A DNA stretch of 64,000 nucleotides from the NCBI RefSeq assembly GCF_001757995.1, contig NZ_LXLV01000032.1:1-64000 (forward strand), written 5' to 3'. Source of the DNA: Bacillus mycoides (lineage in GTDB: Bacteria; Bacillota; Bacilli; Bacillales; Bacillaceae_G). The notes below the pieces were generated by a model. The model was not told the origin of the DNA, made no database searches, and was given only the letters and a program-made list of their open reading frames with translations. Position 1 is the stretch's first letter, and each line of letters opens with the position of its first letter. Below, in pieces: positions 1 to 8,265 of the stretch. The position numbers and the translations under genes were made by a program.

Positions 1-555
1 CGTCGTTCCTGTTGCTACTCCTGTCGCTCCTGTTGCTCCTGTTGCTCCTGTTGCTCCTATTGCTCCTGTTGCTCCTGTTGCTCCTGTTGCTCCTGTTGCT
101 CCTGTTCCTGGAGTAACACTAATTAGTGTCGTTAATAGGTCTAATAAGAGTTGTAAAGTTGATGGAGCAAAACAAGTCTTTATAGAGAAGAAGAAATCTG
201 CAAGAGCGCTGTAAAATTGTTGTAATAGTACAGACAATTGCCCCAAGTCTGGATTAGGAGATTGTAATTCATTTAAAATACTTTGAACTAACTTTTTTAA
301 ATAATCTCCTTCTGTAGTAGGTAGTAATAAATTTAGTAAATCTAAGAGTTGGTTAAACAAGTTGATTAGTATCAATTTATTTGCAGCATTTGGAGTAGCA
401 AAAAACGTTGGTATAGCTATTATTAAAGCATTTAGTAAACTAATCAATTCATTTAATTGTGAATTGCTAGGACAAACTACCTTCGGCTCACAACAACCAC
501 CTGTAATAATAATTGAATCACAGTGATTATTATCAGAACAATCATTATGTTTCAT
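1..555 (-). CDS. bclB: Exosporium collagen-like protein BclB, 5' part
   Basis: The protein starts MKHNDCSDNNHCDS and runs to the window edge without a stop, so only the N-terminal 185 residues are present. Residues 1-160 form the Leu-rich BclB head (a CC pair, then LLNALIIAIPTFFATPNAA, LLQQFYSALADFFF and LLLDLLTTLISVTPG). From about residue 164 it becomes a GAT collagen triplet array with one slip (GVATGTT). The match to the BclB N-terminus as I remember it from B. anthracis is close along its length. The protein is expected on the exosporium surface as a glycosylated fibre. The start is supported by GGAGG just upstream (rc of 561-566). It has a long upstream gap and is transcribed alone, away from the next gene. 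Confidence 0.85.
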   Translation of the reverse strand, partial: MKHNDCSDNNHCDSIIITGGCCEPKVVCPSNSQLNELISLLNALIIAIPTFFATPNAANKLILINLFNQLLDLLNLLLPTTEGDYLKKLVQSILNELQSPNPDLGQLSVLLQQFYSALADFFFSIKTCFAPSTLQLLLDLLTTLISVTPGTGATGATGATGATGAIGATGATGATGATGVATGTT

Positions 556-989
556 ATTTTTCCTCCTTACTTATTTATTTTCTGAGTACCTTTCTATTCT
601 AAGAGTTATTGAATATATAGTTATATTTTATTAGCTTTGAGTAATAATTTCCTCTTAGAAAAGAAAGCGCTACTAATAATTAAACAATAAAAAACGCTGT
701 TTTAATTATCTTCACGACTCTCATATTAATTATATGTCCCTAAAAACTTAATGCTTAGATTATATACCTAAACTCAGTAACACATTTCAAAATTCCACGT
801 TTCTATTTTTAATACATAATCTTATTCTCAAAAATAATCAATTCAAATGAGGCGTAATAAATACAAAAAATCATATTGGTTATATAGGTATGTAGCCGCG
901 TCTCTTATAAAAAAAAATCATAAAATAAAACATGGGACAAGCTTCATCTTAACTAGCCCCATAAATTCAAAATAGAGGTGAAATATTAC
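556..989. other. Intergenic region between divergent exosporium genes
   Basis: This 430-base AT-rich gap separates bclB (minus) from a DUF4183 gene (plus). On the minus strand a sigma-K-like -10 (CATATAATT, about 728-736) lies upstream of bclB. On the plus strand CATAAAATA near 922 could serve the DUF4183 gene. Neither has a convincing -35. No coding sequence is seen. Confidence 0.4.
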
Positions 990-1280
990 ATGCCCATCAT
1001 TCAACCTTTTATGGCATCAAGAAGATTCACGTCCACTTTAGGTGCTGGTACTGGTACTGGCGTAGCTTTTTCAATCGCTGCTACAGCATGCTTAAACGAC
1101 TCTGGTACTACTGCAACAGCATTTCCCACTTACACATACTACAATCTTTATGTCAATGGAGTACTTCAACCTAGTGTAAACTCAACTGTCACTACGGGAC
1201 CTACTGGTGCAATTACCATTCCAGGTGGAGATGCATTAGATCCTGGAATTCCAATTACAGTTGAATTTATCATCACTTAA
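990..1280 (+). CDS. DUF4183 domain protein, probable exosporium/spore surface
   Basis: This is a 96-residue protein starting MPIIQPFMASRRFTST. An in-frame GTG at 978 would add four residues, but AGAGGTG (974-980) is an ideal Shine-Dalgarno for the ATG at 990. It is rich in Gly, Ala and Thr. The second half carries YYNLYVNGVLQP and ends PITVEFIIT, the hallmark of DUF4183 as also seen at the C-terminus of the neighbouring collagen-like protein. DUF4183 proteins are common in the B. cereus group, often joined to exosporium leader or collagen segments, so a structural role at the spore surface is inferred. No membrane segment or catalytic motif is visible. It converges on the next gene and they share one terminator. 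Confidence 0.75.
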   Translation: MPIIQPFMASRRFTSTLGAGTGTGVAFSIAATACLNDSGTTATAFPTYTYYNLYVNGVLQPSVNSTVTTGPTGAITIPGGDALDPGIPITVEFIIT

Positions 1281-1297
1281 TATCTATTTTTTCAGTC

Positions 1298-1331
1298 AGA
1301 CAGATTACTCAAATATGAGAATCTGTCTTTT

Positions 1332-1333
<2 letters not shown>
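1298..1333. terminator. Terminator between convergent DUF4183 genes
   Basis: Arms AGACAGATT (1298-1306) and AATCTGTCT (1320-1328) pair perfectly and are followed by a T run. It lies between the stops of the convergent genes and runs into the stop of the minus-strand one. Confidence 0.8.
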
Positions 1334-1893
<560 letters not shown>

Positions 1894-2180
1894 TAATAAT
1901 TATTAAATGTATATTTCTTTTAAATGTTAAAAAACGCATTTTCATTTACAATTCCTGTTAATGAACGTTATTATATTTCTTATCAAATTAATATAACAAC
2001 TCCATAACTTACAGGATCAACATTAATCTAAATTTGCAGGAAATTCCCCCTAGCTATTCCATCACAATACGTAAGGTAATCATTTTCCAATCCTATATGC
2101 AATACTGCTTTGACACTCAACTGTGTGTCTTTTTTATACGAAAAAAGCTATCTAATTATAGATAGCTTTTTCATAATATA

Positions 2181-2738
2181 TTAAGAAACAGGATAATAAA
2201 TTGTCATACTCACTCTTGTTAATGTTTCTCCTAAATTGTAATAAACATGTGTTCTATCCGCCTTAAATCTAATGGAATCACCACTTTTTAAATTATATTT
2301 ACACCCATTTACTTCAATTGTTAATTCTCCATCAAACACTGTTATAAATTCTTCCGTTCCTTCTTTATGAGCTTCCGCGCTCAAACTTCCCTTTTCTTCA
2401 ATTTCAATCATATAAATTTCAAACTGTCTATTTTCTTGGAACGAAAATGAAGGAAATACTCTATACCTCCCATTATCCTCAGACAATATTTGGATATCAT
2501 TCCGTAAAACTATAGTCGTATCTGGTTGTGGATTATTTATTAAAGAAGTAAAGGAAACCTTTAGTCCATTAGCGATTTTCCAAATTGTTGTAATCGTAGG
2601 ACTAGATTCCCCTCTTTCAATTTGTCCAATCATTGTTTTACTCACACCTGTTAATTGTGAAACCTTTTCCAAACTCAGTTTTTCTTTCTTACGAATAGCT
2701 TTTAAATTTTTTGCAAGGATAATTTGAATTTCCTCCAT
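2181..2738 (-). CDS. XRE-family regulator with C-terminal cupin
   Basis: The 185-residue protein starts MEEIQIILAKNLK. Residues 5-60 are an XRE helix-turn-helix (KLSLEKVSQLTGVSKTMIGQIERGESSPT). Residues 110-180 are a cupin barrel (AHKEGTEEFITVFDGELTIEV, LKSGDSIRFKADRTHVYYN) that probably senses a small ligand. The ATG at 2738 has TAGGAG eight bases upstream, whereas an in-frame GTG at 2747 overlaps that site. The gene is divergent from a LysE-type exporter, with a perfect 11-bp inverted repeat between them. It is therefore likely the local regulator of the exporter and possibly of itself. The ligand is unknown. Confidence 0.85.
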   Translation of the reverse strand: MEEIQIILAKNLKAIRKKEKLSLEKVSQLTGVSKTMIGQIERGESSPTITTIWKIANGLKVSFTSLINNPQPDTTIVLRNDIQILSEDNGRYRVFPSFSFQENRQFEIYMIEIEEKGSLSAEAHKEGTEEFITVFDGELTIEVNGCKYNLKSGDSIRFKADRTHVYYNLGETLTRVSMTIYYPVS

Positions 2739-2760
2739 AAAAAACACTCCTATACCATAT

Positions 2761-2807
2761 ACAATATAACGACCATTATGTATAATAAAAAGCGCCCGTT
2801 ATATTGT
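2761..2807. promoter_or_regulatory. Inverted repeat, probable operator of the XRE-cupin/LysE pair
   Basis: ACAATATAACG (2761-2771) and CGTTATATTGT (2797-2807) are perfect 11-bp inverted arms 25 bases apart, midway between the divergent regulator and exporter. This suits two operator half-sites or two dimer sites. Confidence 0.6.
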
Positions 2808-2851
2808 TCTTTTCGGTCATTATAACACACGAATAAGAGGGGGTTTTTGAA

Positions 2852-3436
2852 ATGCCTATATTTTCTTTTTTATTATTTGTCTTTGTTAGTAGCTTCACAC
2901 CAGGCCCTAACAATTTTTTAGCTATGACATACGCCAAGCAATATGGATTAAAAAGAAGCATTACATTTTGCCTAGGTGTGGCTTTCGGTTTTTTTATTAT
3001 CACTTCATTATGTAGTTTCTTTAATATTGTACTTATAAATATTCTGCCATTAATTGAATTCCCTTTAAAAATTTTAGGTGTAGCTTATATGCTGTATTTA
3101 GCTTTTAAAATACTCACTAGTAAAGGCAATACAGATACAAATGAAAAAAGTAATAAAAACTTATTTTTAGTAGGAATTATGCTTCAATTTGTTAACCCGA
3201 AGGGAATTTTATTCGGACTGACTGTAGTATCAACTTTTATTCTCCCTTACTACCATTCATATTCTAGTTACCTTTTCTTTTCATTGTTTTTAGGCATAGT
3301 CGGTTTAATGAGTACGTTTAGTTGGTGTCTATTCGGATCGATGTTTCAAAAACTTTTATTAAAACACAACCGAATATTTAACATTATTATGGCAGTCTTA
3401 TTAGTGTTTAGCGCTATTTCAATTGTTATTAATTAG
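2852..3436 (+). CDS. LysE/RhtB family amino-acid exporter
   Basis: The 194-residue membrane protein has about six hydrophobic segments. The LysE family signature near the N-terminus is SFTPGPNNFLAMTYAKQYG, and FVNPKGILFGLTV is in the middle. Family members export amino acids or related small molecules by proton exchange. The start at 2852 follows AGAGGGGG. It is divergent from an XRE-cupin regulator with an inverted repeat between. Its substrate cannot be read from sequence. Confidence 0.88.
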   Translation: MPIFSFLLFVFVSSFTPGPNNFLAMTYAKQYGLKRSITFCLGVAFGFFIITSLCSFFNIVLINILPLIEFPLKILGVAYMLYLAFKILTSKGNTDTNEKSNKNLFLVGIMLQFVNPKGILFGLTVVSTFILPYYHSYSSYLFFSLFLGIVGLMSTFSWCLFGSMFQKLLLKHNRIFNIIMAVLLVFSAISIVIN

Positions 3437-3460
3437 TTCTAATTCTTAATTTTAGATTTC

Positions 3461-3545
3461 ACCAAATTGGCTTTTACGGAAAGTTCATCTCCCACCTAAC
3501 TTCTTCCGCTTCAGCCGGATTTTTGGGTGGGAGTCTTCTAGCAAT
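3461..3545 (+). repeat. Dispersed B. cereus-group repeat, partial copy
   Basis: The copy reads TTTACGG...ATCTCCCACCTAACTTCTTCC and TTTTTGGGTGGGAGTCTTCTAGCAATAAG. CTCCCACC and GGTGGGAG pair as a long hairpin. It is clearly related to the fuller copy at 41643-41742. It resembles the interspersed bcr repeats of this group, but the class number was not assigned. Confidence 0.65.
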
Positions 3546-3718
3546 AAGATTAGCTATCCAATTCTTATATTTTGTTTAACTGAATCAAACGCTACAGTAC
3601 GTATATCTTAAGTTTTTTCTCTTATTCTCCTAAATAGAACTTTTTTCTACCTTGTACAAACATTTCTTACTTTCATTAAATACAATATATTGACAAATAA
3701 AAGATAGGAGATTAAAGA

Positions 3719-3823
3719 ATGGCTGATTATTTTTATAAACATGGTAAAAAGTATTATAAAAACTATTCATATTCTCTCAATACAAAAGAGAACTGTTTCA
3801 TTAAAACAACTAACATCCGATAA
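3719..3823 (+). CDS. Small 34-residue Lys/Tyr-rich protein
   Basis: The ATG at 3719 follows ATAGGAG with good spacing. The product begins MADYFYKHGKKYYKNYSYS and ends CFIKTTNIR. It is rich in Tyr, Lys and Asn with one Cys, a composition often seen in small spore-coat peptides of this group. I do not recognise a named family. No terminator is obvious right after it. Confidence 0.5.
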   Translation: MADYFYKHGKKYYKNYSYSLNTKENCFIKTTNIR

Positions 3824-3889
3824 TTTATGTATTTACTTATCTATCATTTCTCGTTACTTAATAAAATAACATTTTTGTTTATAAATTTT

Positions 3890-3918
3890 ACACATTTAAA
3901 CTAGACAAGCATATGTTA
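3890..3918 (+). promoter_or_regulatory. Sigma-K-like promoter
   Basis: ACAC (3890-3893), 16 bases, then CATATGTTA (3910-3918). It matches the sigma-K pattern of AC at -35 and CATANNNTA at -10. It has exactly the same spacing as the site at 6063-6091 and shares the string AGACAAGCATA with it. Confidence 0.55.
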
Positions 3919-3924
3919 TTATAT

Positions 3925-3996
3925 GGAGATCCCCTCCACTTATAAGATTCTTACCTTTCTAAGAGTACGTTTATAGGCGTGCTCTTTTGATTTTTT
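3925..3996 (+). ncRNA. Putative short transcript between a sigma-K-like promoter and a terminator
   Basis: About 70 bases lie between the promoter at 3890-3918 and a hairpin with T run (AAGAGTACG 3961-3969, CGTGCTCTT 3978-3986). The segment contains GGAGATCCCCTCC and no ORF of useful length. A related arrangement occurs at 24315-24408 with the same GACAAGCATAT and AAGAGTAC elements. Confidence 0.35.
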
Positions 3997-4139
3997 ATTC
4001 AATAACGATTTTTACATCCACACGCTTCTTACTAAGCTTCATTGCTAAATAAGGCTGGATATATTTTTTCTATTTTTGAATGTATAATCCAAAACTTATT
4101 ACTAGAAACCGTACAAATACTAATAGCTCTTCAAAAAAA

Positions 4140-4226
4140 GAAGCAGCTGCTTCTTTGGCGAAAGACAATTCGGATAGTAATGTTTGCAAATACAAAAAAG
4201 CGGTTTCTCTTTCCACGAGAAACCGC
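4140..4226 (+). pseudogene. Integrase 3'-end remnant with its terminator
   Basis: GCGAAAGACAATTCGGATAG (to 4177) matches the last codons of the tyrosine recombinase fragment that ends at 8611, and is followed by the same TGTTTGCAAATACAAAAAA string. GCGGTTTCTC (4200-4209) and GAGAAACCGC (4217-4226) form the terminator. The downstream 60 bases, containing TTTCCGTTAAATTTTAAACT, also match those after 8673. A missing T puts the GEAAAS-type reading out of frame with the stop. Confidence 0.5.
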
Positions 4227-4319
4227 ATCACATCAATATTTCCGTTAAATTTTAAACTGACTCGTATACAAGTCAAAGTTGTAGACTTGCATTTTAAAAT
4301 AGTTTAATTTTGTGCTATT

Positions 4320-4410
4320 TTATTGGGATATCACGTTTTTAACAAGGATATATCAGCGATATTTTATATCTATTTCGTATAGGTGTTAGCAAGTTCGTTT
4401 GCAAACTGCA
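4320..4410. repeat. Dispersed repeat, copy 1
   Basis: ATATATCAGCGATATTTTAT is followed by ATCTATTTCGTATAGGTGTT and AGCAAGTTCGTTTGCAAACT. It is nearly identical to 45315-45385, and its left half is related to 15690-15730. It lies directly next to the FtsK pseudogene stop. Confidence 0.65.
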
Positions 4411-4415
4411 GCTTT

Positions 4416-4843
4416 CTAATCGTCGCAAGTATCGCCATCTGACGGTTGATTTTCATGTGACTCTGGATGTTCATGTTTTTCCACCTCATATTCTTTTAGA
4501 TGTTCCCACATGACCTTGTCATTGATATACGGCACTTGCAGTACGGTAAAATTTCCCTTCCTAAAATAGATGATAGATGTTCTAATCCAGACTGATCAAT
4601 TACAACTTCTGATGCGGTACGAGTCGGTAAACGGAAACCAAGTTTGGCATTCGCCATCTGTTTTACTACCCTTGGTAATGTATCTCCTGTAGGATACTGC
4701 GCACAGAAGACAATACGAAACCCAAGTACCCCTCCAACACGCGCAATGTAACTAAGCATGTATTGGCACTCTTCCAACATTTTATTATGAGCCCTCGGTA
4801 ACCCTTTTGCAGGTGTGAGCACAGCCCCTGCATGCCATTCCAT
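4416..4843 (-). pseudogene. FtsK/SpoIIIE-type DNA translocase fragment, frameshifted
   Basis: The reading from 4843 gives TPAKGLPRAHNKMLEE, ARVGGVLGFRIVFCAQYPTG, DTLPRVVKQMANAKLGFRLP and VVIDQSGLEHLSSILGR. This is the C-terminal part of an FtsK/SpoIIIE ATPase of the kind found in integrative elements and plasmids. Near 4560 the frame slips. The genuine tail (NFTVLQVPYINDKVMWEHLK to HENQPSDGDTCDD) continues in another frame to the stop at 4416-4418. The Walker A half is absent, so it is a dead fragment of a conjugative or plasmid-type element. It sits among other mobile-element remnants. Confidence 0.7.
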
Positions 4844-4968
4844 AACCTAATATCGTTATTACGAAAATCATAATTGTTGAATCTATTTTTATATTTTCCA
4901 TATTTGAGCCTTCTCTGTAATTGATTATTATTATATTAAAATATTTCAATATTGAATTATAAATAATA

Positions 4969-5232
4969 TTATATAATCCCTAAAAAAGATATCCGACGCT
5001 GATCGTTATCAAGTGCATATTTTAATTTCCGTTCAATTTGTTTAAAACGTATCTCATGATTTTTATCGTCACCTTTCATTTTAGGAAAAAGAACGACGCC
5101 CCCCCCCGCTTAAGCCTGTTCTTCTTGATTTTTCATCCAGACGCACAATGCTTTGTAGTTTTTAAGCACCTTCACCACACGTCTTCGCATCTCCTTTTCA
5201 TCGATATCTTCAAAAAATGACAATTGATTCAT
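4969..5232 (-). pseudogene. ArpU-like phage regulator with an in-frame stop
   Basis: The frame from ATG 5232 reads MNQLSFFEDIDEKEMRRRVV, NYKALCVWMKNQEEQA, then TAA at codon 41. It continues in the same frame through a G9 tract to VVLFPKMKGDDKNHEIRFKQ and IERKLKYALDNDQRRISFLG before a stop at codon 88. The start and length resemble ArpU-family late-gene regulators of Bacillus and Enterococcus phages. Truncation at the end and the internal stop make it a pseudogene. The G9 tract may have been mutated by slippage. Confidence 0.55.
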
Positions 5233-5366
5233 ACGATACGGTTCCCCTCCGTTCGATCTTCTTACTTATGAATGGATTATTTTATTGGGTTTTCCTCTTC
5301 ACTTGAATAAAACCCAATATTCCGTTAATACTTTAAATACTAAACTTCGGATCCCCCTTGGAGATG

Positions 5367-5394
5367 AGCAGTTAGCTTGCGCTAACTGCTTTTT
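5367..5394 (+). terminator. Terminator-like hairpin
   Basis: AGCAGTTAGC (5367-5376) and GCTAACTGCT (5381-5390) pair perfectly and are followed by TTTT on the plus strand. No plus-strand gene precedes it, so it may be a leftover of the decayed element. Confidence 0.6.
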
Positions 5395-5484
5395 ACAAAT
5401 ACTCATTAATTTACCCAAGCACATTTTGAAAAATTCCGTATGATATGGTGTATTCCTTTCTTTTGAGTGAATGATCTCGTCATG

Positions 5485-5510
5485 AGAGCACTTTATTAAG
5501 TGCTCTTTTC
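5485..5510 (+). terminator. Terminator-like hairpin
   Basis: AGAGCACTT (5485-5493) and AAGTGCTCT (5498-5506) are followed by TTT. It is another orphan hairpin in the decayed region. Confidence 0.55.
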
Positions 5511-5672
5511 GTATTTCAAATACATACAAATACATACAAAATGAAATTTTTATATTAATCTTAATTACACATTTAATTGAATATTAATTCGTCAGACACG
5601 AATCATTTCTTATAAGGACGCTCTATATTTACGCCCTTATTTAAATACTCAAATTTATTCCCCCGCATATTT

Positions 5673-5873
5673 TTATAAATTGTATACAGTGCCATATGGG
5701 ATTGTTGAAAAAGAAATTCCGTATGGCGTAATATGATGCATTTGTTGCATTTGCTGCTGTGCTTGTAACGCTTGTTGAACAGCTTGAATTGTACTTTGTG
5801 CTCCGCTATACGTAATACCCGCCGTACCATACGGACGCATTCTATCTCGGGTATCAAAATATGAATAAAACAT
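5673..5873 (-). CDS. Hypothetical 66-residue Gln-rich protein
   Basis: The protein starts MFYSYFDTRDRMRPYGTAG, has a Gln-rich middle (QAVQQALQAQQQMQQMHH) and ends ISFSTIPYGTVYNL. PYG occurs three times. GGAAGTGAG lies upstream at modest spacing. A repetitive Tyr/Gln/Pro composition like this is typical of small spore-coat proteins, but I recognise no family. It sits between phage-like remnants and a gene with a sigma-K-like promoter. The codon structure looks intact, though the overlapping frame is also open. Confidence 0.45.
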   Translation of the reverse strand: MFYSYFDTRDRMRPYGTAGITYSGAQSTIQAVQQALQAQQQMQQMHHITPYGISFSTIPYGTVYNL

Positions 5874-6062
5874 TATTATTCAACTCACTTCCATATAAGT
5901 TATTACAAAGTATGTTATGATTCTTGATTTCAGTGAGTGTTAAAAACTAGTCCACCAGCTTTTATTCAAATAGCGTTTTTGTTCAACTGCCTTCTTTTAA
6001 TCCCCACGCCTTATCAAAATATAATCTTATATATCTTTCAACTTATTATGATGCAAGTGTCT

Positions 6063-6091
6063 ACACTAAATTGTTAGACAAGCATAAAATA
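6063..6091 (+). promoter_or_regulatory. Sigma-K-like promoter of the 107-residue gene
   Basis: ACAC (6063-6066), 16 bases, then CATAAAATA (6083-6091). It lies 32 bases upstream of the ATG at 6123 and shares TTAGACAAGCATA-type sequence and spacing with 3890-3918. Confidence 0.6.
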
Positions 6092-6122
6092 AATTGAGTC
6101 TAATAATAAAGGAGAAATAAAT

Positions 6123-6446
6123 ATGCAAAACCGTTACATGCTTACAGTCAAACTCACCTCATTTAACGGGACAACGCTGACTGGCATTACTATAGAAGGT
6201 ATCACGTTGACAGCGAACGTCACGTTAAGAACAATCTACCATCAAGCAATTCTCAATCGATTCCCCCCTCAGGACCCAGTTCGTCCCCTAGTCGTGAACT
6301 ATAACGCAGCCGTCAAATCTGGCAGAAGATCTGCTATCTTGAATGCAGTGACGCAGCTCGCGAATGCTGGGGCAAGCGCGCAGGTCCGTCTGGACTCCTG
6401 CAACAATACCGTGGCATCCTTCCGTCCCGTTCCCTCAATAATATAA
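6123..6446 (+). CDS. Unknown 107-residue protein with sigma-K-like promoter
   Basis: The start follows AAAGGAG. The protein starts MQNRYMLTVKLTSFNGTTLT, is rich in Thr, Val and Asn in its first half (TGITIEGITLTANVTLRTIY), then basic (AAVKSGRRSAILNAV), and ends TVASFRPVPSII. No membrane segment, signal peptide or catalytic motif is visible. Base and codon use are clearly more GC-rich (AACGTCACG, GCGCAGGTCCGTCTGG) than any neighbour, which suggests transfer. The sigma-K-like promoter suggests expression in the mother cell late in sporulation, so a coat or exosporium protein is one inference. I do not recognise the family. Confidence 0.7.
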   Translation: MQNRYMLTVKLTSFNGTTLTGITIEGITLTANVTLRTIYHQAILNRFPPQDPVRPLVVNYNAAVKSGRRSAILNAVTQLANAGASAQVRLDSCNNTVASFRPVPSII

Positions 6447-6452
6447 GTCAGA

Positions 6453-6487
6453 TACCCGTCACAATAGGGTACCGACTGTGACGGGTA
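6453..6487 (+). terminator. Hairpin after the 107-residue gene
   Basis: TACCCGTCACA (6453-6463) and TGTGACGGGTA (6477-6487) are perfect 11-bp arms a few bases after the stop. It lacks a T run, so it may act as a transcript-stabilising hairpin. Confidence 0.55.
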
Positions 6488-6511
6488 CGAAGCTGTTCGA
6501 GTGAATAGTCC

Positions 6512-7195
6512 TCAAATGTATGATTGTAAACCTAACATATGCGGTTGACTAACGCCAACTCGTATACTTATTTCTTGTTGTGATTTATTTTGCGAGTACA
6601 TATCCCACACAATCATTTCTCGATCTGGTAACGTCTGCACAAAGGAATTAACCAACATTTTATCCTCAACTTCTTTTGTTTTATCCACTGAACATTCATC
6701 AACCAGCATTTGTTCTATAGTTAAATCATCATCGCCATTCCCTGATGAATGAGCCACCTCATTTAATGATTTTGTTATTTGTTGATACTGCAAAGCCTCT
6801 TCAACTGCTTGTATGGATACATCTAGCTTCTTACTAATTTCTTCTAGTTTCTCTTCCGTAAGTCCCTGTCTCATGATTTTCCCTTTTAAGTAATACACAT
6901 CACGTGGCACCTTTACCTTTTGAGCGTCCCTAATGTTCACTGCAATTATGCCGAATATCTTTGAAATAGCATAGGTAGAAAATTCACATCCATACGTAAG
7001 ATCAAAACCCTTTCTCGCTTTCAGTAAACCGATCATGCCGTATTGAATTAAATCATCTAGTTCTAATCCCGTGTTACTTTTTATCACTTCCGCATTTGAA
7101 CTGTATTTTCCCCAAACGAAATTATAAAATAGATTTTTGTATTTCTTCACAAACTCATCATCCGACATCCCTTTCACATCAACAACCTCAGGCAT
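6512..7195 (-). CDS. Phage/mobile-element sigma-70 family factor, C-terminal end altered
   Basis: The 227-residue protein starts MPEVVDVKGMSDDEF at 7195, with AAGGAG eight bases upstream. Region 2 is clear (LDDLIQYGMIGLLKARKGFD, FSTYAISKIFGIIA). Region 3 and the start of region 4 follow (LPDREMIVWDMYSQNKSQQE, ISIRVGVSQPHML). Region 4.2 stops abruptly at LGLQSYI, short of the usual recognition helix end. The protein is therefore probably truncated by a frameshift and its -35 recognition is doubtful. Related factors drive late or transfer genes in Bacillus prophages and integrative elements. It overlaps the stop of the pseudogene upstream, as in an operon. Confidence 0.6.
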   Translation of the reverse strand: MPEVVDVKGMSDDEFVKKYKNLFYNFVWGKYSSNAEVIKSNTGLELDDLIQYGMIGLLKARKGFDLTYGCEFSTYAISKIFGIIAVNIRDAQKVKVPRDVYYLKGKIMRQGLTEEKLEEISKKLDVSIQAVEEALQYQQITKSLNEVAHSSGNGDDDLTIEQMLVDECSVDKTKEVEDKMLVNSFVQTLPDREMIVWDMYSQNKSQQEISIRVGVSQPHMLGLQSYI

Positions 7196-7631
7196 TCTCC
7201 CCACTCCTTTTGATTTCTCTCATATCAGTCGGACCCGTCCATTCCCCTTCTTTTTCCCACTTCTTCTTGAGCTTCCCGACATACGTAAAGCTACGATCAT
7301 ACATAATACTGATATCCTTATCTGGAATTCCTTGTTGATTCAAATTCCTGAAGGTTTCAGGTGTTAACTCAATCGGTCATTTCACTCTTGGTCCACCGTT
7401 CCTTTCGGGTTGTGTATCAAGGTATCTACCCAACTGGCGTAATTCTTGACCAGTCGGGCAGTTTTTACAAACACTAATAGTAAAACAAGCATTATCTGAA
7501 CGATTGTAATAACAACGTCTGCATTTCTATTCGATGATATCGCCAATTTCGTATGTGATTTGGATGCGTTCTACTTTCGTTTCACTCATTAACCGAATTA
7601 TTTCACATACACTATTCACTATCGATTCCAT
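7188..7631 (-). pseudogene. Cys-rich/HTH phage protein gene with two in-frame stops
   Basis: One reading frame of 147 codons runs from ATG 7631 (after AAGAGGAG) to TGA at 7188. It is broken by TAG at codon 35 and TGA at codon 85. The pieces read MESIVNSVCEIIRLMSETKV; a Cys4-type segment (KCRRCYYNRSDNACFTISVC, KNCPTG); and an HTH-like segment (IELTPETFRNLNQQGIPDKD, SFTYVGKLKKKWEKEG). Because all three share one frame, a single ancestral gene with two nonsense mutations is the simplest reading. It overlaps the sigma factor start by eight bases, so they were an operon. Confidence 0.55.
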
Positions 7632-7730
7632 TCTCCTCTTCACCCCTTGAATAATTTTTTAAAATCAATACATACTACTTCCAAGCCGCTTAATCCACGG
7701 CTAGTACTTCTTTCTTTTGTTACAGTAATA

Positions 7731-7757
7731 AGCAGGTAGGTTCTTCACCTATCTGCT
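7731..7757 (+). terminator. Terminator-like hairpin
   Basis: AGCAGGTAGG and CCTATCTGCT (7731-7757) pair with one mismatch, then TTTC. It is one of three orphan hairpins at roughly 150-200-base spacing in the decayed region. Confidence 0.45.
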
Positions 7758-7878
7758 TTCTCTGTATATTTTTTAAGATATCGAAAACACTACCTACAAG
7801 CTGTTTGAACTAGCAGCTTCACTCTTCTTGTAATGGGACAGCGATTTATCACAATTAGCTAACTCATTCGACTCACTG

Positions 7879-7908
7879 GCAGACAACCGAAATTATTGTC
7901 TGCTTTTT
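7879..7908 (+). terminator. Terminator-like hairpin
   Basis: GCAGACAA (7879-7886) and TTGTCTGC (7896-7903) are followed by TTTTT. No gene is recognised immediately upstream on the plus strand. Confidence 0.5.
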
Positions 7909-8093
7909 GTATGAGAATTTTCATTTTACATATACTACTTTTGAGCCTGTTTACCAATGCAAGCCATTTTGGTGTTTTGAATTCCGACTAAGCTTCCTTG
8001 TTGCATGGATTATTACATCTTTGACAACATTGGATATAAGCGCGTTTTCTGGCTATTCGTAGTTCTAATCCAGAATAATTTTCCTCCTATAAA

Positions 8094-8126
8094 GGACAGC
8101 AGGTACGACTGCTTGTCCTTTTTTAC
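8094..8126 (+). terminator. Terminator-like hairpin
   Basis: AGGACAGCAG and CTGCTTGTCCT (one-base bulge) are followed by TTTTTT. It lies just beyond the stop of a minus-strand phage fragment. Confidence 0.5.
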
Positions 8127-8127
8127 T

Positions 8128-8265
8128 TATATTGCATATTTTCCTTTTTGGTAACCTCGAACATTGTTGTTCACACTACACCCCTTTTCCAATTCCGCAA
8201 ACCTTTGTAACCAAGCTTCCCAACGCTCTGCATACGAAGCTTCTTGCTGTTTAGCCACCTCACAA
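8128..8265 (-). pseudogene. C-terminal fragment of an unknown phage-type protein
   Basis: The minus strand reads CEVAKQQEASYAERWEAWLQ, RFAELEKGCSVNNNVRGYQK and ends GKYAI. It is coding-like but has no start. It is joined head-on at about 8262 to the integrase fragment, so the junction looks like a deletion or recombination point. Confidence 0.4.

Noticed and set aside
1-115. Short-period repeat resembling a CRISPR array or microsatellite
   Set aside because: It is the collagen GAT triplet coding region of bclB on the minus strand; no spacers.
4070-4307. ORFs of 68-75 codons over 4070-4307 on both strands
   Set aside because: They run through an integrase 3' scrap and its terminator; no ribosome sites.
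5299-5535. 78-codon minus-strand ORF
   Set aside because: It crosses two terminator-like hairpins and has no ribosome site.
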